From NCBI GenBank assembly GCA_026399475.1, contig JAPLQY010000045.1, positions 1 to 37,152 on the forward strand: a stretch of 37,152 bases of DNA, read 5' to 3'. This DNA is from Rhodocyclales bacterium (GTDB lineage: Bacteria; Pseudomonadota; Gammaproteobacteria; Burkholderiales; Rhodocyclaceae). This document shows, piece by piece, positions 1-6,678 of this stretch (positions are counted from its first letter, which is position 1; every line of letters begins with the position of its first letter). Both the position numbers and the translations under genes were made by a program. The notes under the pieces are model-generated. The model made no database searches, had not been told where the DNA came from, and saw only the letters and a program-made list of their open reading frames with translations.

Positions 1-139
1 ACGCTTCGAGGCGGCCCGAGGTTAAAATGACCACCGACTTTCCCACCGCGCCGCCCGCCTACGGTCTAGAGGGACCTTCGGCAGGCCGCACCGTGGAAAA
101 GTCTCCGAGCGCCTCACACACAAAAAATCTGACACCCCC
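1..139. mobile_element. Possible IS256-family element end (partial)
   Basis: Read on the minus strand from 139 inward, the sequence begins GGGGGTGTCAGATTTTTTG and continues with a TGTGTG stretch, which resembles the terminal repeats I associate with IS256-family elements. The homology of the adjacent gene to WecA-type transferases starts immediately after this point, and nothing in 1-139 looks like the membrane-spanning N-terminal half of such a protein. No transposase can be recognised in the short piece present. The element would extend left of the window. Family assignment is from memory of terminal-repeat style and is weak; an assembly chimera is the main alternative. Confidence 0.35.
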
Positions 140-770
140 GATGAATGCGATCAACATGATCGATGGCCTCGACGGTCTCTCCGGCAGTGTTTCCCTGGTT
201 CCCGTAGTACTCCTGGCGTATCTTGCGATGACAGGGAACTCGCAGGACCTGGTGTTTGAATTGCTGCTGTTCGCCGGGGCGATTCTCGGGTTTCTGTCGC
301 TCAACTTCAGGCTGCCCGGGCGCCCCAAGGCGCTTGTATTCATGGGAGATACGGGGGGCATGGTAATCGGCATGCTGCTGGCCTGGTACTCCGTCAAGCT
401 CGCCGGCACGCCGACCTCGCTGATCCACCCGATTACGGCCGTATGGATTCTGGCGGTACCCCTGCTCGACATGGGCAGCGTGATGTTGCTGCGCCTGCAC
501 CAAGGCAAGAGTCCTTTCCATGCAGATCAGCAGCACATGCACCACGTTTTGCTGAAGGCCGGGTACTCGGTCAATCAAGTGGTAGCGATCATGGCCGGAT
601 GTTCGTTCATGTATGGCGTGATCGGCATAGTGGCCGAGCGCAATGGCGTTCCCGAGGTCGGAATGCTCGTTGCCTTTCTCGTGCTTTGGGGCATTTATGT
701 TGTTGCTCTCAAGCATCCGGAAGGTTTGCAGGCGACCGCCAAGCGCCTGATTTCGCCCTTGTCCCATTAG
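140..770 (+). pseudogene. 5'-truncated WecA/MraY-type undecaprenyl-phosphate glycosyl-1-phosphate transferase
   Basis: This is the C-terminal half of a polytopic GT4-type (WecA/WbpL) transferase, which loads the first sugar-1-phosphate onto undecaprenyl phosphate at the inner membrane. Visible family marks are NAINMIDGLDGLSG at the start, the FMGDTG loop, several hydrophobic segments, and a His-rich HADQQHMHH segment typical of the last cytoplasmic loop. An ATG at 27 opens a 247-residue frame, but its first 38 residues are hydrophilic and unrelated. The normal first ~150 residues, with the catalytic Asp pair, are absent, whereas full-length relatives are about 330-370 residues. It is therefore probably inactive, cut by an insertion or rearrangement near 139/140. 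Only 18 bases separate it from the next gene, so it once headed this operon. The alternative is an assembly join. Confidence 0.8.
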
Positions 771-788
771 ATAAGGCGCTGGCCTCGC

Positions 789-2030
789 ATGAAGTCGGCA
801 TGGAAGGCAATTTGCGCGCTGTTGATGCTCTGCCTGGCTCTGGCGCCGGCGTACGTGATCGGGCAGACAAAATCCACCGTTCAGGTAAATGCGACGGCCA
901 AGCTTGCGGCAGGTACCAAGGCCAAGTCCAGTGCCAGGTCCAAAGCTAAAGCCAAGGGGAAGGCCAAGGCGAATGCCAAGGCCAAAGCCAAAGCGACCAA
1001 ACCACTCAGGCCCGCAAGTTCCAAGCCGTCATCCCGACTGGACCCCGTGGATGAAAAAAGCCTGGATGCGGAGGTGGCCGCCGCACGCCGGATCCTGACC
1101 GGCAAGCCCGGGGATATCGAGGCCGCAGATCGCCTGGCCCGCGCGTCTGTGGTGCTCATCGACTGGGTGCTGAATGCGGAGGCGGTAGGCGATACCGCGA
1201 AAGCCCGGCGCCTCACGCAGAAACTCGGCAAGGATCTGAATGACACGGGCTGGCGAGTGCAGAAAATGGCGCGCAAAGGTGATTTGAAGGCCAGGCAGGC
1301 CGCCGGGTTTCTTCTCGGGCGCGGCATCCTGCTGAAACAGGACCCGGAAAAGTCTTGCGCCGAGTTTCTCGCCGCTGCGGAGCAACTGGCACCTGCCGGC
1401 TGGCATGCCGCACAGTGCCTGATGGAGGCTTCGCCCGGGAAGGCATGGGAGCAGATGGAGCGTGCCGCCCAGAGGGGTCATGCCGCTGCGCAGGAATGGA
1501 TGGGGCGCCGGTGTCTTGGAGAATTCGACGCAAGGGAAAAGGACTTCGCCTGCGCCAGGACCTATCTGGTTCAATCCGCAAGCACCGGCCGCTCGCGTGC
1601 CCAGAGCCTGTTGGCCTATTTGCTGATTTCCGGTCAGGGCGGTCCGGTGGATTTGTCCCGAGCCATTCGTCTTTACAAGGTTGCGGCCGAACAAGGCGAC
1701 GTCAATGCGCAGAACAACCTGGGCGAGATCAACGAAACTGGCCGCGGCGTAACCAGGAACCTTGACGAGGCCATGCGCTGGTATGAGCTTGCCGCGGAGA
1801 AGGGCCTCCCTTCGGCGCAGTTCAATGCCGGCAGGCTGTGGGCAATCGGCGTCGGGGACAAGAAGGATCCGGCAAAGGCCCGCGCCTTCCTCGTGCAAGC
1901 CGAGGGCAACGGGATTCCGCAGGCCAGGCAGGTGCTCGAATGGCTCGATCGGCAGAAGGCACCGGAACGCGATGACGCTCCTGCGCTCAAGCCCGCGACC
2001 ACACTGGGCGGCGATGCAGTAAAAAATTGA
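789..2030 (+). CDS. Exported Sel1-repeat protein with Lys/Ala-rich linker
   Basis: 413 residues. An N-terminal signal peptide (hydrophobic core ICALLMLCLALAPAYVIG) is followed by a strongly basic low-complexity linker at about residues 38-72 built of alternating Ala and Lys. A Sel1-like TPR array begins around residue 165 and is clearest near residues 275-385 (repeats such as AAEQGDVNAQNNLGEI and AAEKGLPSAQFNAGRL). Sel1 arrays are helical protein-protein scaffolds; in alginate (AlgK) and Pel systems they organise periplasmic or outer-membrane secretion complexes. A similar assembly role here is inference. It is followed after 39 bases by a lytic transglycosylase and then a second Sel1 protein, probably co-transcribed. 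The start ATG at 789 directly precedes the signal peptide. Confidence 0.85.
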   Translation: MKSAWKAICALLMLCLALAPAYVIGQTKSTVQVNATAKLAAGTKAKSSARSKAKAKGKAKANAKAKAKATKPLRPASSKPSSRLDPVDEKSLDAEVAAARRILTGKPGDIEAADRLARASVVLIDWVLNAEAVGDTAKARRLTQKLGKDLNDTGWRVQKMARKGDLKARQAAGFLLGRGILLKQDPEKSCAEFLAAAEQLAPAGWHAAQCLMEASPGKAWEQMERAAQRGHAAAQEWMGRRCLGEFDAREKDFACARTYLVQSASTGRSRAQSLLAYLLISGQGGPVDLSRAIRLYKVAAEQGDVNAQNNLGEINETGRGVTRNLDEAMRWYELAAEKGLPSAQFNAGRLWAIGVGDKKDPAKARAFLVQAEGNGIPQARQVLEWLDRQKAPERDDAPALKPATTLGGDAVKN

Positions 2031-2069
2031 GAGGCGTACAATTCTGCCTCCTCTCCAGCAGGTGGTCTC

Positions 2070-3197
2070 ATGATCCGGCTATACCTTGCGCTGGTTGTGT
2101 TCCTCGTTGTCTCGGTCGGTTCGGCTTGGGCTGGCGACGAGATCGGCTTGCGTCGGCAGAACTTCGTCTACCATCCCATGGTGCTGGAGGAGATTGGGCC
2201 GCGGCTTGACCCGGAGGTGCATCTTGGTCCCGCCGTGGATCGCCGGCGCGCCTACTTGCTCGAGATCGGCGAAGATGAGTTCGCCGGCAAGCAGCCGAGC
2301 CCGGTTCGCAACGTGTGGGATCGGATTCGCAATGGATTCGAATTGCCTCCTCTGCGGGGGTCCCTGGTTGCCCAGAGGGAACTTTGGTACGGGCAGCGCA
2401 AGGAACTCGTTGCCAACATCAGCCAGAAAGCCCGGCGCTATCTGTTCCATATCGTCGAAGCGGTCGAGAAGCGCGGCCTGCCGATGGAGTTGGCGCTGCT
2501 GCCGATCGTCGAAAGCGGGTTCGAGCCGGGAGCCCTGTCGACGGCTCAGGCCGCGGGCTTGTGGCAGTTCATTCCCGGTACCGCGCAACGCTATCACCTG
2601 AAACTTACCGAACATTACGATGCGCGGCGCGACATCGTCGCCTCGACCGAGGCTGCGCTGGATTATCTCGAGTTTCTTCACCGTATGTTCAAGGACTGGC
2701 AGCTTGCCCTCGCCGCATACAACTGGGGTGAGGAGGCTGTATCGAGGGCGATCCTGCGCAATCAGGCCAAAGGACTTGCGGCCGATTACGAAAGCCTGAG
2801 CTTGCCCGAGGAAACGCGACATTACCTGCCAAAACTCATGGCGATCAGGAATATTGTGCTGAGTCCGGAGTTGCATGGCGTGGAACTGGCCGATATCCCG
2901 AATTCTGCGTATTTTGCCGGCATCGATGTTCATCTGCCTCTGGATATTCGCGCGGTGGCGCGACTGGCCGGACTGCCGGCCTCAGAAGTGCAGGCCTTGA
3001 ATCCATCGCACAAGTCCTCATTCATTTCAGGCAAAGGCAAGCCGTCTCTCCTGCTCCCGGCTGATCGGATCGAAGCCTTTGCGCAGAACATCGCCAATTA
3101 CCCTGCGACGCTCAGGGCAAAGAGCAAGTCTGCTGGCCGCAAGAACGTCGGGAAGTCCCTTGTTGGTCTGAAGTCAACCGAGGGAAGTCCGCTATGA
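2070..3197 (+). CDS. MltD-like lytic murein transglycosylase (SLT domain)
   Basis: 375 residues with an N-terminal signal peptide (LYLALVVFLVVSVGSAWA). The SLT domain occupies about residues 115-250: the segment LPIVESGFEPGALS carries the probable catalytic Glu148, followed by AAGLWQFIPGTAQRYHL and LALAAYNWGEEAV, all standard for MltD/Slt-type enzymes that cleave the glycan strand of peptidoglycan to 1,6-anhydro-MurNAc ends. The C-terminal ~100 residues (IRAVARLAGLPASEVQALNP) resemble the LysM-like region of MltD but look degenerate. It lies between two Sel1 genes; its stop overlaps the next start by four bases (ATGA). In this setting it may open peptidoglycan for an envelope-spanning export complex, which is inference. 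Confidence 0.9.
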   Translation: MIRLYLALVVFLVVSVGSAWAGDEIGLRRQNFVYHPMVLEEIGPRLDPEVHLGPAVDRRRAYLLEIGEDEFAGKQPSPVRNVWDRIRNGFELPPLRGSLVAQRELWYGQRKELVANISQKARRYLFHIVEAVEKRGLPMELALLPIVESGFEPGALSTAQAAGLWQFIPGTAQRYHLKLTEHYDARRDIVASTEAALDYLEFLHRMFKDWQLALAAYNWGEEAVSRAILRNQAKGLAADYESLSLPEETRHYLPKLMAIRNIVLSPELHGVELADIPNSAYFAGIDVHLPLDIRAVARLAGLPASEVQALNPSHKSSFISGKGKPSLLLPADRIEAFAQNIANYPATLRAKSKSAGRKNVGKSLVGLKSTEGSPL

Positions 3198-4396
3198 GAG
3201 GGTGCTGCCGACTTGCCGTGGGTGGCTTGCTGGCACTTCCGGTCCTCCTCGGGTTTGCTGCGGCGCCAGCCGCTGCCACTGGACCGACGCTGGCCGCACT
3301 GACGTACGAGCAGACCGAGGACCGGTCGAATTTCATTGATCAAGTGAGAAAAGCTCGAAAAGGTGACGCTGAATCGCAGTGGCAAGTGGGATTGACCTAC
3401 GCGCTGCTCGGCGACCCTGCGCGTGCCTTGCCTTTGTTGCGGTTCGCGGCTGAAGCAGGGCACCCGCGTGCTGCAGCGCTGCTGGGGTGGCTGCACGAGG
3501 AGGGTCGTGGTGCAGAGAAAAGCCTGGAGGAGGCCAGACGCTGGTATCGGCTTGCGGCCGAAAAAGGCGATGCGGACGGCATGGTCGCACTTGGCCGCTT
3601 GCTGCTGCGTGAAACAGAGCCTGGGAGTCGCGAGGCCGCGCGGCAGTTGTTTCAGCGCGCCGCCCAACAGGATGACCCCAACGGCCAGTACTATCTCGGC
3701 TGGCTGCTGGCGCGGGCCGATGGGCCACGTGACGACGCGCAAGCCTATGCATGGTTCATCAAGTCGGCTCATCAGGGCCATGTCGGCGCACAAGTGGCGG
3801 TGGCGACGCATCTGATGTCCGGGCGCGGTGTGGCCATGAACAAAAAGACGGCCGGCGAGTGGCTGTTGCGTGCCGCAGAAAAACAGGATCCCGTCGCTCA
3901 CTACCTGCTGGGCCGTCTGAAGGAAGACGCCGGGGATGCCGGTCTCGACGGGGCGCGACGCTCATTTCGAGTGGCAGCGGAAGCGGGGCACCGCGAGGCA
4001 CAGTTTGCGCTGGCCACCCTGCTGGCGAAATCTGCCGCCGAGACCGACAGGAAGGAAGCCGTTGAGTGGTTCGGCAAGGCCCATGAAGCGGGCCACAAGG
4101 CTGCGGCGAACCGTCTCGGTGAAATGTATCGGGACGGTGCGGGAGTATTACAACAACCGGACAGGGCGCGACGTATGTTTCAGCAGGCGGCCGAACAAGG
4201 CGATGCGAATGCCATGTACAATCTGGCCGGGATGCAGAATGATGGATTGGGGGGCGCGCGGGACACCGGCAATGCTCTCAAATGGTACGCTCGCGCGGCC
4301 GATGAAGGGCACCAAAAGGCTTTGGATGTGGTTGCCGGCCTCTTGAACAGTTCGGTGAAGACATCCGCTTTAGGCTTGAAGGGGTTCTGGCAATAA
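3194..4396 (+). CDS. Exported Sel1-repeat protein
   Basis: 400 residues: a signal peptide (LAVGGLLALPVLLGFAAAPAAA) then a nearly continuous Sel1 array from about residue 55 to 385, with repeats of about 36 residues (for example AAEAGHPRAAALLGWLHEEG, AAEKGDADGMVALGRLL, AAEQGDANAMYNLAGMQ). There is no catalytic domain; the protein should be a periplasmic or outer-membrane-associated solenoid scaffold. The start is coupled to the transglycosylase stop (ATGA at 3194-3197). With the first Sel1 gene it brackets the transglycosylase, suggesting that the three products act as one unit. The partner is unknown; AlgK-like support of polysaccharide secretion is a plausible but unproven role. Confidence 0.85.
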   Translation: MRGCCRLAVGGLLALPVLLGFAAAPAAATGPTLAALTYEQTEDRSNFIDQVRKARKGDAESQWQVGLTYALLGDPARALPLLRFAAEAGHPRAAALLGWLHEEGRGAEKSLEEARRWYRLAAEKGDADGMVALGRLLLRETEPGSREAARQLFQRAAQQDDPNGQYYLGWLLARADGPRDDAQAYAWFIKSAHQGHVGAQVAVATHLMSGRGVAMNKKTAGEWLLRAAEKQDPVAHYLLGRLKEDAGDAGLDGARRSFRVAAEAGHREAQFALATLLAKSAAETDRKEAVEWFGKAHEAGHKAAANRLGEMYRDGAGVLQQPDRARRMFQQAAEQGDANAMYNLAGMQNDGLGGARDTGNALKWYARAADEGHQKALDVVAGLLNSSVKTSALGLKGFWQ

Positions 4397-4452
4397 CAGG
4401 TTTGCGCTGTGGTTTTTGTGCTACATGAGACCTTTTGGTATATGATTCGCAA

Positions 4453-4480
4453 TTGACAGTTGAACAGTGTGCGGTATGCT
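4453..4480 (+). promoter_or_regulatory. Sigma70-type promoter upstream of the secretion module
   Basis: A perfect TTGACA (4453-4458) is separated by 16 bases from TATGCT (4475-4480). A start site near 4487 would give a short leader with the AAGGAG ribosome binding site at 4504-4509. It would drive the small ORF and the beta-barrel gene, ending at the terminator at 6051-6085. Functional use is inferred from consensus match and position only. Confidence 0.65.
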
Positions 4481-4516
4481 TGCGCGAAAGTGGCCCCGGT
4501 ATTAAGGAGTTACGTC

Positions 4517-4597
4517 ATGAAGTTAAGACAACTCATTGTTGCTTTAATGATTTCGGCGTTCGCAATTTCCGTTCAGACGCTTTTGTCGAGGGCATGA
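4517..4597 (+). CDS. 26-residue signal-peptide-like ORF, probably the start of a frameshifted gene
   Basis: ATG at 4517 follows AAGGAG (4504-4509) at an ideal distance of seven bases. The product begins MKLRQLIVALMISAFAISVQ, a textbook signal peptide, then ends after only six more residues. In the +1 frame an open stretch continues from 4551 to a TAA at 4749-4751 that overlaps the ATG of the beta-barrel gene, but this frame has no ATG of its own. The simplest reading is a small exported protein broken by a single-base indel (real or a sequencing error). It could also be a genuine short hydrophobic peptide. Confidence 0.5.
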   Translation: MKLRQLIVALMISAFAISVQTLLSRA

Positions 4598-4751
4598 TGC
4601 AGGTGCAGCGCAGGTGCAGATAGGTGCCGAGATCGCCTGGGGAGGATTGCAGTGCAGCTCCGCTTGCCATGCCGACCGCGTGTTCTGTCAGTTGCAGTTA
4701 AGTTTTACAACTCAAGATCTACTTTCTCCAGCAATTCGGGATGATGAATAA
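4551..4751 (+). pseudogene. Start-less +1-frame continuation of the small exported protein
   Basis: The frame is open for 66 codons and includes AGAAQVQIGAEIAWGGLQC and SSACHADRVFCQLQL, a sensible amino acid mix with several Cys. It lacks a start codon; the only upstream start with a ribosome binding site is the signal peptide in the neighbouring frame at 4517. Its TAA forms a TAATG overlap with the next gene, the coupling used elsewhere in the locus, which supports it having been coding. The protein is not recognised. Confidence 0.4.
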
Positions 4752-6013
4752 TGAAAAAAGATATCCGATTTGAATCCAAGCTTTTGAGCGTTGCCATTGC
4801 ATCGCTGTTCTCCCTTGCCTTGCCGGCAGTCGCACAGGATGCTGGCAAGCCGGCGGGGATTCCGTGGGGGCCGGTGGTGGCCTATCCGGAAGTTGATCTG
4901 GGTTTCAAGAGCGACGATAACATCTACTCCCAACATTCGAGCCGGAGTCGTAGCAGTTCGAATATTTTCGTCGTGGCACCGAAGATCAAGCTCGAAGCGA
5001 AGGATGGTCCTCACGTGTATGACGTGGGCTACAAAGTAGAGAATGGTAGCCACAGCTTCTCCAGCACAGACAACTACACCGATCAGGCGCTCAGCGCCAA
5101 TGCCGCCTGGAAGTTCTCCGGCCGTTCCGGCCTGAAGCTCGGTGCCGAATACATGCTCGGTCACGACGCGCGCGGGTCTGTTCCTGGGGTCGGACATAAT
5201 GCTCCGGACGAGTACCATCAGACCTCGCTAAACGCGCTATACGGCTACGGTGCCGATGGGGCGCAGGGCAGGTTTGAAGTTGAAGCGGGCTGGATCAGCA
5301 AGCGCTTCGACAACTTCCGTTTCGATGCAGCCAGCAATCCCGACAACACCAAGCGTGATCGTGACGACACCAAGCTCGGCGGCACCTTCTTCTGGCGCAT
5401 CGCGCCAAAGACGCAGCTGGTCTTGCTGGTAGCCCAGACGAACTACGACTATAAGGCGAGTTCCTTCGCCGGCTGGACCACGCTCGACAGCACCGACCGC
5501 AAGTACCAGGCTGGTGTGACTTGGGAAGCCACGGCTAATACCACGGGCATCTTCAAGGTTGGCACGGTGAGGAAGAACTTCTCGGATGCCGCGCGGAACG
5601 ACTTCTCCCAGTCGGGTTGGGAGGGGGCGGTCAAATGGAGTCCGCTGACCTACTCCAACTTTGACTTCGTCAGCAGCAGGCTTCCAAGCGAGTCGACTGT
5701 CGCGGGCGCGTCACGTGACACCCGCCATGGCGCAACCTGGAACCATGTCTGGAGTAGCCAGTTCTCCACGGCGCTCTCCTACAACCTCACCGAATCCACT
5801 TACGAGTACTCGGCGACCGATACCCGTCCCGCCAGCGGTTCCCAGAAGGACAAGACCTCTGCCTTGGGCCTCAAGCTCAACTACAAGTGGACGCGTATCG
5901 TCAAGCTCGGCGTCGGCTACGACAGGACCGACAAGACCTCGTCCAACTTCGTCGGCACTGATCCGGGGTACAAGAAGAATATCTACAGCATCTTCCTCAA
6001 TGCGGCTATCTGA
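4751..6013 (+). CDS. Outer-membrane beta-barrel protein of exopolysaccharide loci (EpsL-like)
   Basis: 420 residues. A signal peptide (LLSVAIASLFSLALPAVAQ) is followed by a long series of amphipathic strands alternating aromatic and polar residues (for example FRFDAASNPDN and KTQLVLLVAQTNYDYK), with no TPR or enzyme domain. This matches outer-membrane beta-barrel proteins found beside OPX and PCP genes, such as EpsL of the Methylobacillus methanolan cluster. It probably sits in the outer membrane as a porin-like exit or accessory for the polysaccharide. It starts at a TAATG overlap with the broken small ORF and is followed by a strong terminator, so it forms a short transcription unit with the upstream promoter. 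Exact family membership is from general resemblance. Confidence 0.75.
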   Translation: MKKDIRFESKLLSVAIASLFSLALPAVAQDAGKPAGIPWGPVVAYPEVDLGFKSDDNIYSQHSSRSRSSSNIFVVAPKIKLEAKDGPHVYDVGYKVENGSHSFSSTDNYTDQALSANAAWKFSGRSGLKLGAEYMLGHDARGSVPGVGHNAPDEYHQTSLNALYGYGADGAQGRFEVEAGWISKRFDNFRFDAASNPDNTKRDRDDTKLGGTFFWRIAPKTQLVLLVAQTNYDYKASSFAGWTTLDSTDRKYQAGVTWEATANTTGIFKVGTVRKNFSDAARNDFSQSGWEGAVKWSPLTYSNFDFVSSRLPSESTVAGASRDTRHGATWNHVWSSQFSTALSYNLTESTYEYSATDTRPASGSQKDKTSALGLKLNYKWTRIVKLGVGYDRTDKTSSNFVGTDPGYKKNIYSIFLNAAI

Positions 6014-6050
6014 CGCCAGCGCGCTGGTCGTTCTGTAAGTCATTTGATAG

Positions 6051-6085
6051 AATTAGAGGGGGGAATTTCCCCCCTCTAATTTTTT
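6051..6085 (+). terminator. Strong intrinsic terminator
   Basis: Inverted repeat AATTAGAGGGGGG / CCCCCCTCTAATT (6051-6063 and 6069-6081) with a five-base loop is followed by a run of T. The stem is perfect over 13 base pairs and its A-rich 5' flank could also make it work on the other strand. It separates the beta-barrel gene from the export genes. Confidence 0.9.
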
Positions 6086-6118
6086 GTTCCCGTTATTTCC
6101 TTGAGAGGCAAATTTTCA

Positions 6119-6676
6119 ATGGGCGGACTTTACAAATGCCTGCTCTTCGCAGGTTTTTGGGCTATGTCGTTCGCGTCTTTTGCGCAGGGCTCGGCGACAG
6201 TCGAAAGCCTGTTGTCGACATACCGATTGGGTTCCGGGGACGTAGTCAGCATTCGCGTTCTCGGTGAAGACGACCTTAAGCGCGAAAAGATACGGCTCAG
6301 CGATGCCGGCACGATTTCATTTCCCATCATCGGCGAGATCCGGGTACTGGGCAAGCGCGTCGCCGAACTGGAAACCCTGATTGCCAATGGCTTGCGCGGC
6401 AAGTACCTGCTCAATCCCGTAGTCTCGGTCACCATCGAGGAATATCGGCCCTTCTTTGTGAATGGCCAGGTAGAAAAGTCCGGCGCCTACCCGTTCCAAC
6501 CGGGGCTGACCATCCGCAAGGCGGTGTCCCTCGCCGGCGGCTTCAAGGAGCGCGCCTCGAAAGAAAAGATATTTGTGATCCGCGAGGATGACAAGACACA
6601 AACCCCGGTCAAGGTCGATCAATCCACCCTTGTCAGCCCGGGCGACATCATCACCGTTGAAGAGAGCTTTTTCTGA
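6119..6676 (+). CDS. Outer-membrane polysaccharide export (OPX) protein, Wza/EpsE-like, short form
   Basis: 185 residues from ATG 6119. An upstream TTG at 6101 also opens the frame, but GAGAGG at 6103-6108 sits at ribosome-binding distance from 6119 and the signal peptide starts there. The Poly_export domain (YRLGSGDVVSIRVLGEDDLK, about residues 36-115) is followed by one SLBB domain (FFVNGQVEKSGAYPFQPGLT). OPX proteins form the exit channel for capsule and exopolysaccharide and dock on the PCP. No lipobox Cys is visible at the signal peptide end (cleavage region FASFAQG), so unlike E. coli Wza it appears not to be a lipoprotein, and the C-terminal transmembrane helix is missing; it probably relies on the separate beta-barrel protein for the outer membrane. 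The next gene begins two bases after its stop. Confidence 0.9.
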   Translation: MGGLYKCLLFAGFWAMSFASFAQGSATVESLLSTYRLGSGDVVSIRVLGEDDLKREKIRLSDAGTISFPIIGEIRVLGKRVAELETLIANGLRGKYLLNPVVSVTIEEYRPFFVNGQVEKSGAYPFQPGLTIRKAVSLAGGFKERASKEKIFVIREDDKTQTPVKVDQSTLVSPGDIITVEESFF

Positions 6677-6678
6677 CC

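Larger units (their letters stand above)
4397..4750. other. 354-base region without an intact gene
   Basis: The region holds a consensus-like sigma70 promoter, a 26-codon signal-peptide-like ORF with a good ribosome binding site, and a longer in-line open frame shifted by +1 that runs into the start of the next gene. These are listed separately. No terminator hairpin with a T run was found after the second Sel1 gene. Confidence 0.7.

Noticed and set aside
4435..4623. 62-codon + strand ORF upstream of the beta-barrel gene
   Set aside because: It begins inside the promoter and lacks a ribosome binding site; the better reading is the signal peptide at 4517 in another frame.
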